Source of the DNA: Blastococcus litoris
GTDB lineage: Bacteria; Actinomycetota; Actinomycetes; Mycobacteriales; Geodermatophilaceae
Direction: 5' to 3'
Assembly (NCBI RefSeq): GCF_003075095.1
Contig: NZ_QCZF01000001.1
Location: 248,001-312,000 of the forward strand
Length of the DNA stretch: 64,000 bases
In this document: one piece after another, positions 34,197 through 42,035 of the stretch
How positions within the stretch are numbered: position 1 is the stretch's first letter
How the letters are laid out: each line of letters begins with the position of its first letter
Translations under genes and position numbers: made by a program
The notes under the pieces: model-generated
What the model saw: the letters and a program-made list of their open reading frames with translations, nothing else
Told to the model about the DNA's origin: nothing
Database searches by the model: none

Positions 34197-35161
34197 CGCA
34201 CGCGCCCGCGGGCCTTGAGCGGCATGGCCGGCAGCGCCGGCGCCGGCAGCCGGTCGCCGTCGAAGCCCACCACGGTCCCGAACCGCTCGTCCTCCGCGTT
34301 CCAGCGCTCGGCGTACTCGGCGATCTCCTCGCCCGACCGGCCGACGAAGTTCCACCACATCACCAGCTGCTCCTCGAACGGCTCCCCGCCCAGCAGGAGC
34401 AGGCTGGCCGGCTCGTCCGCCTGCAGCCGGAGGGTCCGCCGCCCGGTGCCGAGGTAGAGCATCGAGCCGTGCGCGACGGGCGCACCCTCCACGGTGGCCG
34501 AGCCGCCGGCAGCCAGCACCGCGTACTCGAAGTCCGGCTCCAGCGGCAGCTCGACGTCGGCGCCGGCCGTCAGCTTCAGGTCGGCACCCACCAGCGGGCT
34601 GTACGCGGTTCCGGCGGAGGTGGCGCCGCCGACCGAGCCCATCAGCACCGTCGTGGTCAGCCCGTCGGAGGTGAAGCCGGGGAGCGTGGCGTGGTGCTCG
34701 AAGTGCGGTGCCACCTCGCGGTGCGCGTCGGGCAGCGCCACCCACAGCTGGGCGCCGTGCAGGTAGCGCGGGTGCACGGCCGGCGACTGCTCCGAGTGCG
34801 CGATGCCGTGCCCGGCCGTCATCAGCGCGAGCTGGCCGGGACCGAACACGACGTCGCTGCCCACCGAGTCGCGGTGGTGCACCTCGCCCTCCAGCAGCCA
34901 CGACACCGTCTGCAACCCGGTGTGCGGGTGCGGCGCCACCTGCATGCCGGGGGAGGACGTGACGTCGTCCGGGCCGTAGTGGTCGACGAACGCCCAGGCG
35001 CCGACCATGCGCCGTCCCAGCGTCGGGAGCAGCCGCCGGACGCGGGTGCTCTCGCCCAGCAGCACCTCCTTGCCGGGCAGCAGGTCCAGGGCCGGGCCGG
35101 CCGGCGTCACCTCGAGGCCGCCCATCTCGCGGGCGGCCGGGCGGCGGTCGAGGTTGCTCAT
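34193..35161 (-). CDS. Pirin-family protein (second copy of the pair)
   Basis: A 322-residue bicupin. The pirin metal site is visible in the N-terminal cupin (PHPHTGLQTVSWLLEGEVHHRDS), with conserved histidines, and MTAGHGIAHSEQ follows. Pirins are iron-binding proteins acting as quercetin-type dioxygenases or redox sensors. ATG with a G-rich site upstream, nine bases after the first pirin gene. The two pirins here are diverged and not recent duplicates. Confidence 0.9.
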   Translation of the reverse strand: MSNLDRRPAAREMGGLEVTPAGPALDLLPGKEVLLGESTRVRRLLPTLGRRMVGAWAFVDHYGPDDVTSSPGMQVAPHPHTGLQTVSWLLEGEVHHRDSVGSDVVFGPGQLALMTAGHGIAHSEQSPAVHPRYLHGAQLWVALPDAHREVAPHFEHHATLPGFTSDGLTTTVLMGSVGGATSAGTAYSPLVGADLKLTAGADVELPLEPDFEYAVLAAGGSATVEGAPVAHGSMLYLGTGRRTLRLQADEPASLLLLGGEPFEEQLVMWWNFVGRSGEEIAEYAERWNAEDERFGTVVGFDGDRLPAPALPAMPLKARGRVR

Positions 35162-35170
35162 CGGATCCCC

Positions 35171-36175
35171 CTAGGCGTCCTGGTCAGTCTCGCCCCGGAC
35201 GCCCTCGTGCGGAACGCGGCGGCCGTAACTCGCCGGGATCGATCCCAGGCGGCCGGCCTGGAAGTCGGTGAACGCGTCCATGACCTCCTGACGGGTGTTC
35301 ATGACGAACGGCCCGTACATCGCGATCGGCTCGCGGATCGGCGCCCCGCCGAGCACGACGACGTCCAGCGCGGGAGTCCGCGACTCCTGGTGGACGGCGC
35401 CGTTGACGGTCACCGTGTCGCCGGGGCCGAGGACGGCGAGCTGCCCGGTGCGGACAGGCGCGCCGTCGATGCCGACGGAGCCCGCGCCGGAGAGCACGTA
35501 GACCAGCGCGTTGAAGTCCGGCCGCCACGGCAGGTCGAGGGTGGCGCCGGGGGAGACGGTCGCGTGCACCATCGCCATCGGCGTGTAGGTGGAACCGGGC
35601 CCGACGTGGCCGGCGACGTCGCCGGCGATGACCCGCAGCAGGGCGCCGGCGTCGGGGCTGGCCAGCAGCACCGACTCGTTCGCGCGCAGGTCCTGGTAGC
35701 GGGGCTCGACCCACTTCTGCGCCCTGGGCAGGTTCACCCACAGCTGCAGCCCGTGGAACAGCCCGCCGCTGACGACGAGGTGCTCCGGCGGGCGCTCGAT
35801 GTGCAGGACGCCGCCACCGGCCGTCATCCACTGGGTGTCACCGTTGCTGATCGTGCCGCCGCCGCCGTGCGAGTCGGCGTGCTCGAAGGTGCCGTCGATG
35901 ATGTAGGTGACGGTCTCGAAGCCGCGGTGCGGGTGCCAGCTGGTGCCCTTCGGCTCACCCGGGGCGTACTCGACCTCGCCCATCTGGTCCATGTGGATGA
36001 ACGGGTCGAGGTCGCGGAGGTCGACGCCGGCGAAGGCGCGGCGGACGGGGAAGCCCTCGCCCTCGAACCCCGACGGCGCGGTCGTGACGGAGCGGGTGCG
36101 GCGGCGGACGGTGCCCGGAGCCGGTACCGGCACGCGGGCCAGGGTGGTGGTGTCCTCGACGGTCACGGCGGGCAT
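35171..36175 (-). CDS. Pirin-family protein (first copy of the pair)
   Basis: A 334-residue bicupin with the pirin motif HPHRGFETVTYIIDGTFEHADSHG, in which His and Glu coordinate iron, and WMTAGGGVLHIE. First gene of the pirin-pirin-PPOX operon. The ATG has CAGGAGG upstream. A 5-bp inverted repeat (GTTGA/TCAAC) lies just before the ribosome site and may be an operator. The longer open frame upstream has no start signal. Confidence 0.92.
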   Translation of the reverse strand: MPAVTVEDTTTLARVPVPAPGTVRRRTRSVTTAPSGFEGEGFPVRRAFAGVDLRDLDPFIHMDQMGEVEYAPGEPKGTSWHPHRGFETVTYIIDGTFEHADSHGGGGTISNGDTQWMTAGGGVLHIERPPEHLVVSGGLFHGLQLWVNLPRAQKWVEPRYQDLRANESVLLASPDAGALLRVIAGDVAGHVGPGSTYTPMAMVHATVSPGATLDLPWRPDFNALVYVLSGAGSVGIDGAPVRTGQLAVLGPGDTVTVNGAVHQESRTPALDVVVLGGAPIREPIAMYGPFVMNTRQEVMDAFTDFQAGRLGSIPASYGRRVPHEGVRGETDQDA

Positions 36176-36188
36176 GCCGGCCTCCTGG

Positions 36189-36202
36189 GTTGAGAGTTCA
36201 AC
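36189..36202. promoter_or_regulatory. Short inverted repeat upstream of the pirin operon
   Basis: GTTGA, four bases, TCAAC, placed 14 bases before the first pirin start. It resembles MarR-type half sites in size and is a candidate operator. Short enough that chance cannot be excluded. Confidence 0.35.
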
Positions 36203-36329
36203 TAGTGGCACCGTAACCTGCCTGGACCGCGATGTCTTCCCTCGTCCGTCCGCACGTTCTGAGAAGTGGCGCGAGTCGGGCCGGCGCGAGCGCGGGGTTT
36301 GAGGGCGGTGATCTGACGGGCAGGGCCCT

Positions 36330-37616
36330 GTGGTGGAGCCCGGGCCGACCGTCGCCGGACGGCTCGGCTGCCCGAAGCGGATGGTCTTCGGCCCCTGCGG
36401 CGGCGTGCGCGCGGACGGGCGGTGCGAGCTGGCCGAGCACCGGTGCGTCTTCCTCGACCGGCCGCTCGTCCGCTGGCCCGGGCCGCCGGCGCCCGCTCGC
36501 CCGGTTCCCGCGCCCGTCGTGCTCACCGACCTCTCGGTCCCCCCGTTCGACGCGGCGGCTGTGCGCCGGATCGTCGGCGTCCTCGCGCCGGTGTCGGACG
36601 GCCTGCTGCTGGGCGAGCACGCCAACCGCCCGGACTTCCCGCCGACCATGCTCGCCGCCGAGGCCATCGGGGCCGGCGCCCGGCTGTGGACGACGCTGGC
36701 CTGCCGCGACCGCAACCGCGTCGTCCTGGAGCAGGAGCTCACCGGGCTCGCGGCGCTGGGCGTCGAGGGGGTCCTCTGCGTGACCGGCGACGGTCGCGGG
36801 CCCGGCGTGCGTGCCGGCACCAGCCAGGTGTTCGACCTCGACGGCGTGCGCCTGGCCGCCCTCGCGGCCGAGCGCGGGCTGCCGGTCGCCGTCCCCGAGT
36901 CGCCCGAGGCGCCGCCGGTCGACGTGCGGCCGACCCGGGTCGTGGAGAAGCAGCGGGCCGGTGCGCAGCTGTGCGTGCTCAACCACGTCAGCAGCCCGGC
37001 CCGCGTGGCGTCCTTCGTCACCGCGGCGCGGACGGCCGGCGCGACGCTGCCCTTCGTCGCGGGCGTCGCCGTCTACACCGACGAGCGCTCGGCGCGCGTG
37101 CTGCAGCGGTTCCCGGGCCTGCACCTGGACGACGACGTCGTCGAGCGGGTTCTCGCCGCGCCCGACCCGCGGGAGGCCGGCATCGCGGCCGCGGTCGACG
37201 AGGCCCGCGTACTGCTCGCCGTCCCGGGCATCGAGGGCGTCAACCTGCCTGGCCCCAGGAGCACGGCTCGGTCTGCTGGTCTTCGTGGCCACCGGGCCGC
37301 TGCCGCCGCCCCTGCCCGACGGGAACGAGTTCCCCGAGGAGCGGGAACTCCTGGCCCTGCTCGAGGGCGCCGGCTTCGCGCTGGGCGGGACCGGCGAGGC
37401 GGACCTCGCCGACAGCCCGGCGGACTGGCTGGAGCGGGCCGACGCCGTCGACGAGGAGGTGGAACGCCGGCACGGGGACCGGCCGGAGTTCGCCCAGGCC
37501 CGCGAGAACGCCCGCCGGGTGGGCCGGCTCATCTCCGGCGGTGCGCTGCGGCCGTGGCTCGGGATCGGTGTGGCGCGCTGACGCTTCGACACGCGCGCGA
37601 CACACGTCGTCACTAG
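36330..37616 (+). CDS. Methylenetetrahydrofolate reductase-like protein, C-terminus altered by a deletion
   Basis: The first about 308 residues are a real protein: a cysteine-rich GCPKRMVFGPCGGVRADGRC motif, usually seen in MTHFR C-terminal-domain proteins, then a TIM-barrel FAD-type domain (CVTGDGRG, VVEKQRAGAQLCVLNHV) ending GIEGVNLPGP. From about 37250 the frame reads into an Arg/Pro-rich tail with no family likeness, while a different frame there encodes the end of a methyltransferase. So the last 20-30 residues of the barrel appear lost. It would reduce methylene-THF or bind a related pterin, if still active. GTG start with a weak ribosome site. Confidence 0.72.
   Translation: MVEPGPTVAGRLGCPKRMVFGPCGGVRADGRCELAEHRCVFLDRPLVRWPGPPAPARPVPAPVVLTDLSVPPFDAAAVRRIVGVLAPVSDGLLLGEHANRPDFPPTMLAAEAIGAGARLWTTLACRDRNRVVLEQELTGLAALGVEGVLCVTGDGRGPGVRAGTSQVFDLDGVRLAALAAERGLPVAVPESPEAPPVDVRPTRVVEKQRAGAQLCVLNHVSSPARVASFVTAARTAGATLPFVAGVAVYTDERSARVLQRFPGLHLDDDVVERVLAAPDPREAGIAAAVDEARVLLAVPGIEGVNLPGPRSTARSAGLRGHRAAAAAPARRERVPRGAGTPGPARGRRLRAGRDRRGGPRRQPGGLAGAGRRRRRGGGTPARGPAGVRPGPRERPPGGPAHLRRCAAAVARDRCGALTLRHARDTRRH
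37249..37581 (+). pseudogene. C-terminal remnant of a SAM-dependent methyltransferase
   Basis: About 110 codons in the frame offset by +1 from the MTHFR-like gene. The segment starts LAPGARLGLLVFVAT, typical of the strand after motif III in class I methyltransferases, and ends LRPWLGIGVAR, with an FPEERELLALLEGAGF helix between. No start codon and no SAM-binding half are present. It abuts the MTHFR frame at about 37250, so a deletion probably removed the end of one gene and the start of the other. Recognition is by pattern; a homology search would settle it. Confidence 0.6.
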
Positions 37617-37627
37617 GTTCAGTCCTC

Positions 37628-39217
37628 ATGGCGGACCTCTTCGACGGCTACGTTCTCGGGGAGCAGTGGGACGAGATGTTCGCCCGCGTCGGTGAGCCGC
37701 GGGCCGCGTACGCCGGCCTCTTCGCGTCGCTGCAGCCGATGGCCGGCGACGAGCTCGCCGCGCGCGCCGACGTGCTCTCGCAGACCTACCGCGACGCGGG
37801 GGTGACGTTCGCGCACGCGGGGGAGGAGCAGCCGTTCCCGCTCGACATCGTGCCGCGGGTCATCGGCGCCGAGGAGTGGGACGTCATCGAGCGCGGCGTC
37901 GCCCAGCGGGTGCACGCGCTGGAAGCGTTCCTCGCCGACGTCTACGGCCCCGGGCAGGTGTTCACCGACCGGGTGGTCCCGCGCAACGTGATCACCACCA
38001 GCGCCCACTTCCACCGCCAGGCGCACGGGTTGGTCCCGCCCAACGGCGTGCGGGTGCACGTGAGCGGGATCGACCTGGTGCGCGACGAGGCCGGCGAGTT
38101 CCGCGTGCTCGAGGACAACCTCCGGTCGCCGTCGGGCGTCAGCTACGTCATCACCAACCGGGCGGCGATGAGCCAGGTGCTGCCGGAGCTGTTCGCCGAC
38201 CACCGGATCGAGCCGGTCGCGGACTACCCGACGAGGCTGCTGGCCGCCCTCAAGGCGTCGGCGCCGTCCAACGTCGCCGACCCGACGGTCGTCGTCCTCA
38301 CTCCCGGCGTCTACAACTCGGCCTACTTCGAGCACGCCCTGCTCGCCCGCCAGATGGGCGTCGAGCTGGTCGAGGGCCGCGACCTGGTCTGCGCGGGCAA
38401 CCAGGTCAGCATGCGGACGACGGACGGGCAGCAGCGCGTCGACGTCATCTACCGCCGCATCGACGACGAGTTCCTCGACCCGGTGCACTTCCGGCCGGAC
38501 TCGGTGATCGGCTGCGCGGGCGTGCTCAACGCGGCGCGGGCCGGGCGGGTGACCATCGCGAACGCCGTCGGCAACGGGGTCGCCGACGACAAGCTGCTCT
38601 ACACCTGGGTGCCGGACCTGATCCGCTACTACCTGGGCGAGGAGCCGGTGCTGCAGAACGCCGACACCTACCGGCTCGACGAGCGGGACACCGTCGAATG
38701 GGTGCTCGGGTCCCTGGACCAGCTGGTGCTCAAGCCGGTCGACGGGTCCGGCGGCAAGGGCATCGTCATCGGGCCGAAGGCGGATGAGAAGACGCTCGGC
38801 GAACTCGCGGTCAAGGTGCGGGCGCGGCCGCGGGACTGGATCGCGCAGAAGCCGATCGGGCTGTCCACCTCCCCGACGCTGATCGGCGGCCGGATCGCCC
38901 CGCGGCACGTCGACCTGCGGCCCTTCGCCATCAACGACGGCGAGAAGGTGTGGGTGCTGCCCGGCGGTCTGACCCGCGTCGCGCTGCCGGAGGGGGAGCT
39001 GGTGGTGAACTCGAGCCAGGGCGGCGGGTCCAAGGACACCTGGGTGATCAGCCCGCCGCGGCAGACCGCGGAGACCGACGTGCCCGAGCTGACGACGATC
39101 GAGTTCACCGCGGCCGACCTGCCCGACGACCCGCCGGCGCAGGACCCCGGACCGCTGAACGACACGGTCGTCGGCCAGTCCCAGCAGCAGCAGCAAGGGG
39201 CGGTGCCGTCGTGCTGA
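37628..39217 (+). CDS. Circularly permuted ATP-grasp type 2 protein
   Basis: A 529-residue CP2 ATP-grasp protein. Family marks include the YGPGQVFTDRVVPRNVI region, FRVLEDNLRSPSGVSYV, VYNSAYFEHALLARQMGVELVEGRDL and the ATP-binding LKPVDGSGGKG. It starts the conserved three-gene set with an alpha-E protein and a transglutaminase-like protein (Rv2411c-Rv2409c order in Mycobacterium), thought to make or modify a peptide tag; the product is unknown. The C-terminus has a Gln run. The ATG lies eight bases after TAGGTT, so it may be leaderless. Confidence 0.93.
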   Translation: MADLFDGYVLGEQWDEMFARVGEPRAAYAGLFASLQPMAGDELAARADVLSQTYRDAGVTFAHAGEEQPFPLDIVPRVIGAEEWDVIERGVAQRVHALEAFLADVYGPGQVFTDRVVPRNVITTSAHFHRQAHGLVPPNGVRVHVSGIDLVRDEAGEFRVLEDNLRSPSGVSYVITNRAAMSQVLPELFADHRIEPVADYPTRLLAALKASAPSNVADPTVVVLTPGVYNSAYFEHALLARQMGVELVEGRDLVCAGNQVSMRTTDGQQRVDVIYRRIDDEFLDPVHFRPDSVIGCAGVLNAARAGRVTIANAVGNGVADDKLLYTWVPDLIRYYLGEEPVLQNADTYRLDERDTVEWVLGSLDQLVLKPVDGSGGKGIVIGPKADEKTLGELAVKVRARPRDWIAQKPIGLSTSPTLIGGRIAPRHVDLRPFAINDGEKVWVLPGGLTRVALPEGELVVNSSQGGGSKDTWVISPPRQTAETDVPELTTIEFTAADLPDDPPAQDPGPLNDTVVGQSQQQQQGAVPSC

Positions 39218-40161
39218 GCCGGATCGCCGAGTCGCTGTTCTGGATCGGCCGCTACGTGGAGCGCGCCGACGACACCGCCCGCATCCTCGACGTGCACACC
39301 CAGCGGCTGGTCGAGGACCCGTGGATCGACGAGCGGCTGGCCTGCGCGAACCTGCTGGCGCTGATGGGCTCGCCGGTGCCGGACGCCGAGGCCGACACCG
39401 AGCGCGTGCTGGCCACCCTCGCGTTCGACCGCACCAGCCCGAGCTCGATCGTCGGTGCGCTGTCGGCGGCGCGGGAGAACGCCCGCGGCGCCCGCGAGGT
39501 GCTGAGCGCGGAGATCTGGGAGTCGCTGAACGTCACCCACAACGCGCTGCCCCAGCAGCGGACGATGGCCCGCCGGTACGGGCCGCACTCGCTGTTCCGC
39601 TTCGTCCGCGAGCGCTCGGCCATGGTGTTCGGGCTCGCCGACGCGACGATGAGCCGCGACGAGAGCTGGCTGTTCCTCATCCTGGGCCGCTCGCTGGAGC
39701 GGGTGGACATGACCTCGCGGATCATCTCCACCCGCATCCTCGCCGGGGACGCGGCGCCGTCCTGGACGCTGGTGCTGCGCTCGACCGGCGCGTACGAGCC
39801 CTATCTGCGCACCTACCGCGGGATGGTGAACTCCAGCCGCGCCGCGGAGTTCCTGCTGCTGGACCGGCTGTTCCCGCGGTCGGTGTTCGCCGCGCTCGAG
39901 CAGGCAGAAGGGTGCCTGGCGGAGCTTGAGCGCTCGACCGTGCGCGACGCCGCGCGCATCGGCGTCGCCGGCGAGGCGCACCGCATCGTCGGCCGCGCCC
40001 GCACGATGCTGGAGTTCATGAGCCCGCCCGAGCTGCTCGCGCAGCTGCCGTCGCGGCTGGAGGAGCTGCAGCGCACCTGCTCGGCGGCCAGCGCCGCGGT
40101 GACCCACCGCTTCTTCACGGAGCAGGCACCGCAGGTGTGGGTGCCGGAGGAGGCCGGCTGA
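39211..40161 (+). CDS. Alpha-E domain protein
   Basis: A 316-residue, almost wholly helical protein of the alpha-E family (starts VLSRIAESLFWIGRYVERADDTARILD, the family signature). It always accompanies CP2 ATP-grasp and transglutaminase-like genes and probably forms part of the same peptide-forming complex. GTG start overlaps the CP2 stop by seven bases; its stop overlaps the next start. Biochemical role unknown. Confidence 0.93.
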   Translation: MLSRIAESLFWIGRYVERADDTARILDVHTQRLVEDPWIDERLACANLLALMGSPVPDAEADTERVLATLAFDRTSPSSIVGALSAARENARGAREVLSAEIWESLNVTHNALPQQRTMARRYGPHSLFRFVRERSAMVFGLADATMSRDESWLFLILGRSLERVDMTSRIISTRILAGDAAPSWTLVLRSTGAYEPYLRTYRGMVNSSRAAEFLLLDRLFPRSVFAALEQAEGCLAELERSTVRDAARIGVAGEAHRIVGRARTMLEFMSPPELLAQLPSRLEELQRTCSAASAAVTHRFFTEQAPQVWVPEEAG

Positions 40162-41060
40162 TGACGCAGACCCAGGGCCAGACCCAGACGCAGGCGTCCG
40201 CACCGCGGCCGGCCCCGCACCGGTGGCGGCTGCAGGTCGTGCACCGGACGCGGTTCCACTACAGCGGGCCGGTCCGGTCGAGCTACAACGAGGCACGGCT
40301 GACGCCGGAGAACAGCAACCGCCAGACGACGCTGCGCTCCAAGGTCGAGATCGAGCCTGCCGCCACCGCCTACGCCTACCGCGACTACTGGGGTTCCACG
40401 GTCACCGCCTTCGACCTGCACACCCCGCACCCGGAGCTCGTGGTCACCGGGACGTCGATCGTCGAGGCGGGTCCCGACCTCGGCGGCCACGACCGGGTGG
40501 GCTGGAGCGGCCTGGCGGCCCGCGAGGTGCGCGAGCAGTTCGGCGAGCTGCTCACCCCGACGGCCCTCACCGCCATGGACGACGACGTCGTGGCGGAGGC
40601 GCGCGCCGCGGTCGGCGAGGCGCACCCGCACGAGGCCGGGCGCCTGGTGTGCGGCTTCGTGCACGACCACATCGCCTACCTCTCGGGGTCGACGAACGTG
40701 AAGACCAACGCCATGCAGGCGTGGGCCAAGGGGCAGGGCGTCTGCCAGGACATCTCGCACGTCACCGTCGGCCTCCTGCGCGGGCTCGGGCTGCCGGCGC
40801 GGTACGTCTCGGGCTACCTGCACCCGAAGCCGGGCGCGGAGATCGGCGTGCCGGTGACCGGGGAGAGCCACGCCTGGGTGGAGTGGTGGGACGGCGGCTG
40901 GAACGCGTTCGACCCCACCAACTCCGTGGAGGTCGGCACCCGGCACGTGACCCTGGGGCGGGGACGCGACTACGGCGACGTCCCGCCGTTCAAGGGTCTG
41001 TTCTCCGGCCCGAGGAGCGAGGGGCACACGGTGACGGTGGAGGTCACCCGCCTGGCCTGA
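40161..41060 (+). CDS. Transglutaminase-like cysteine protease-fold protein
   Basis: A 299-residue protein with an N-terminal bacterial-transglutaminase-associated beta domain and a catalytic core: Cys in GQGVCQDISH, His in GESHAWVEWW and Asp in FDPTN, the complete triad. Third member of the CP2/alpha-E/transglutaminase operon; it may hydrolyse or transfer the peptide made by the ATP-grasp partner. The first 18 residues are a Gln/Thr-rich leader. Cytosolic: no signal peptide. Confidence 0.93.
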   Translation: MTQTQGQTQTQASAPRPAPHRWRLQVVHRTRFHYSGPVRSSYNEARLTPENSNRQTTLRSKVEIEPAATAYAYRDYWGSTVTAFDLHTPHPELVVTGTSIVEAGPDLGGHDRVGWSGLAAREVREQFGELLTPTALTAMDDDVVAEARAAVGEAHPHEAGRLVCGFVHDHIAYLSGSTNVKTNAMQAWAKGQGVCQDISHVTVGLLRGLGLPARYVSGYLHPKPGAEIGVPVTGESHAWVEWWDGGWNAFDPTNSVEVGTRHVTLGRGRDYGDVPPFKGLFSGPRSEGHTVTVEVTRLA

Positions 41061-41147
41061 ACCGCAACGACGGACCGCGCCGCCGGACCTCCTGCCGACG
41101 CACCGACCTCGCTACGGTCGCACCCACTCCACCGAGCGGAGGGCCCC

Positions 41148-41990
41148 ATGGCGTCGATGTCGGACCGGGAGACCGCGGAGGTCGAGGCGGCCAACGCCTC
41201 GGGCCACACGCCTGTCGTCTTCATCCACGGCCTCTGGCTGCTGCCGAGCAGCTGGGACGCCTGGGCCGATTTCTTCCGGCAGTCCGGCTACGCGCCGCTG
41301 ACCCCGGACTGGCCGGACGACCCGGTGACCGTCGACGCGGCCAGGGCGGAGCCCGAGGTGCTCGGCGGCACGTCGCTGAACCAGATCGCCGACCACACCG
41401 CCGAGGTCGTCGCGGCCCTGGAGAAGAAGCCCGTGCTGATCGGGCACTCGACCGGCGGCCTGGTCGCGCAGATGCTCGCCGGCCGGGGGCTGGCCGCGGC
41501 GACCGTGGCCATCGACCCCGGGATCTTCCGCGGCGTCCTGCCGCTGCCGCTCTCGGTGCTCAAGGGCGTGGGCCCCCTGCTGCTCGATCCGCGCACGCGC
41601 GGCCGGGCGGTCACCCTCACCTACGACCAGTTCCGGTACGGCTGGGCCAACGCGCTGGACGAGGCGGAGGCGAGGGAGCTCTACGACCGCTTCCACGTCG
41701 CGGGCTCGGGGATGGCGCTGGTCCAGATGGGCAACGCGAACCTCAACCCGTGGACGGAGGCGAAGGTCGACACGAGGAACCCCGACCGCGGTCCGCTCCT
41801 GATCATCGACGGCGAGAAGGACCACACCGTGCCCTGGGCGATCGCCCACGCCGCCTACAAGCAGCAGCGGCGCAACCCCGGCCTGACCGAGATCGTGAAG
41901 ATGCCCGACCGCGGCCACTCGCTCACGATCGACCACGGGTGGCAACAGGTCGCGCGGACCGCGCTCTCCTTCGTCCAGCGCGTGACCTGA
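41148..41990 (+). CDS. Alpha/beta hydrolase
   Basis: A 280-residue esterase/lipase-like hydrolase. The oxyanion region is VFIHGLWLLPSSW, the nucleophile elbow GHSTGG, the acid Asp in DGEKDH, and the His in RGHSLTID. Cytosolic; the substrate is unknown. GGAGGG lies before the ATG. Probably its own transcription unit, 87 bases after the transglutaminase gene. Confidence 0.9.
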   Translation: MASMSDRETAEVEAANASGHTPVVFIHGLWLLPSSWDAWADFFRQSGYAPLTPDWPDDPVTVDAARAEPEVLGGTSLNQIADHTAEVVAALEKKPVLIGHSTGGLVAQMLAGRGLAAATVAIDPGIFRGVLPLPLSVLKGVGPLLLDPRTRGRAVTLTYDQFRYGWANALDEAEARELYDRFHVAGSGMALVQMGNANLNPWTEAKVDTRNPDRGPLLIIDGEKDHTVPWAIAHAAYKQQRRNPGLTEIVKMPDRGHSLTIDHGWQQVARTALSFVQRVT

Positions 41991-42035
41991 CGCCGCCCCC
42001 TCCGTGCTGCATCGCGATGAAGCACACTGGAGGGG

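Noticed and set aside
36422-37627. N-terminal extension of the CP2 ATP-grasp frame back into the MTHFR-like gene
   Set aside because: Translation before 37628 is low-complexity Arg/Pro; the family starts at MADLFDGY, and a -10-like hexamer lies just before that ATG.
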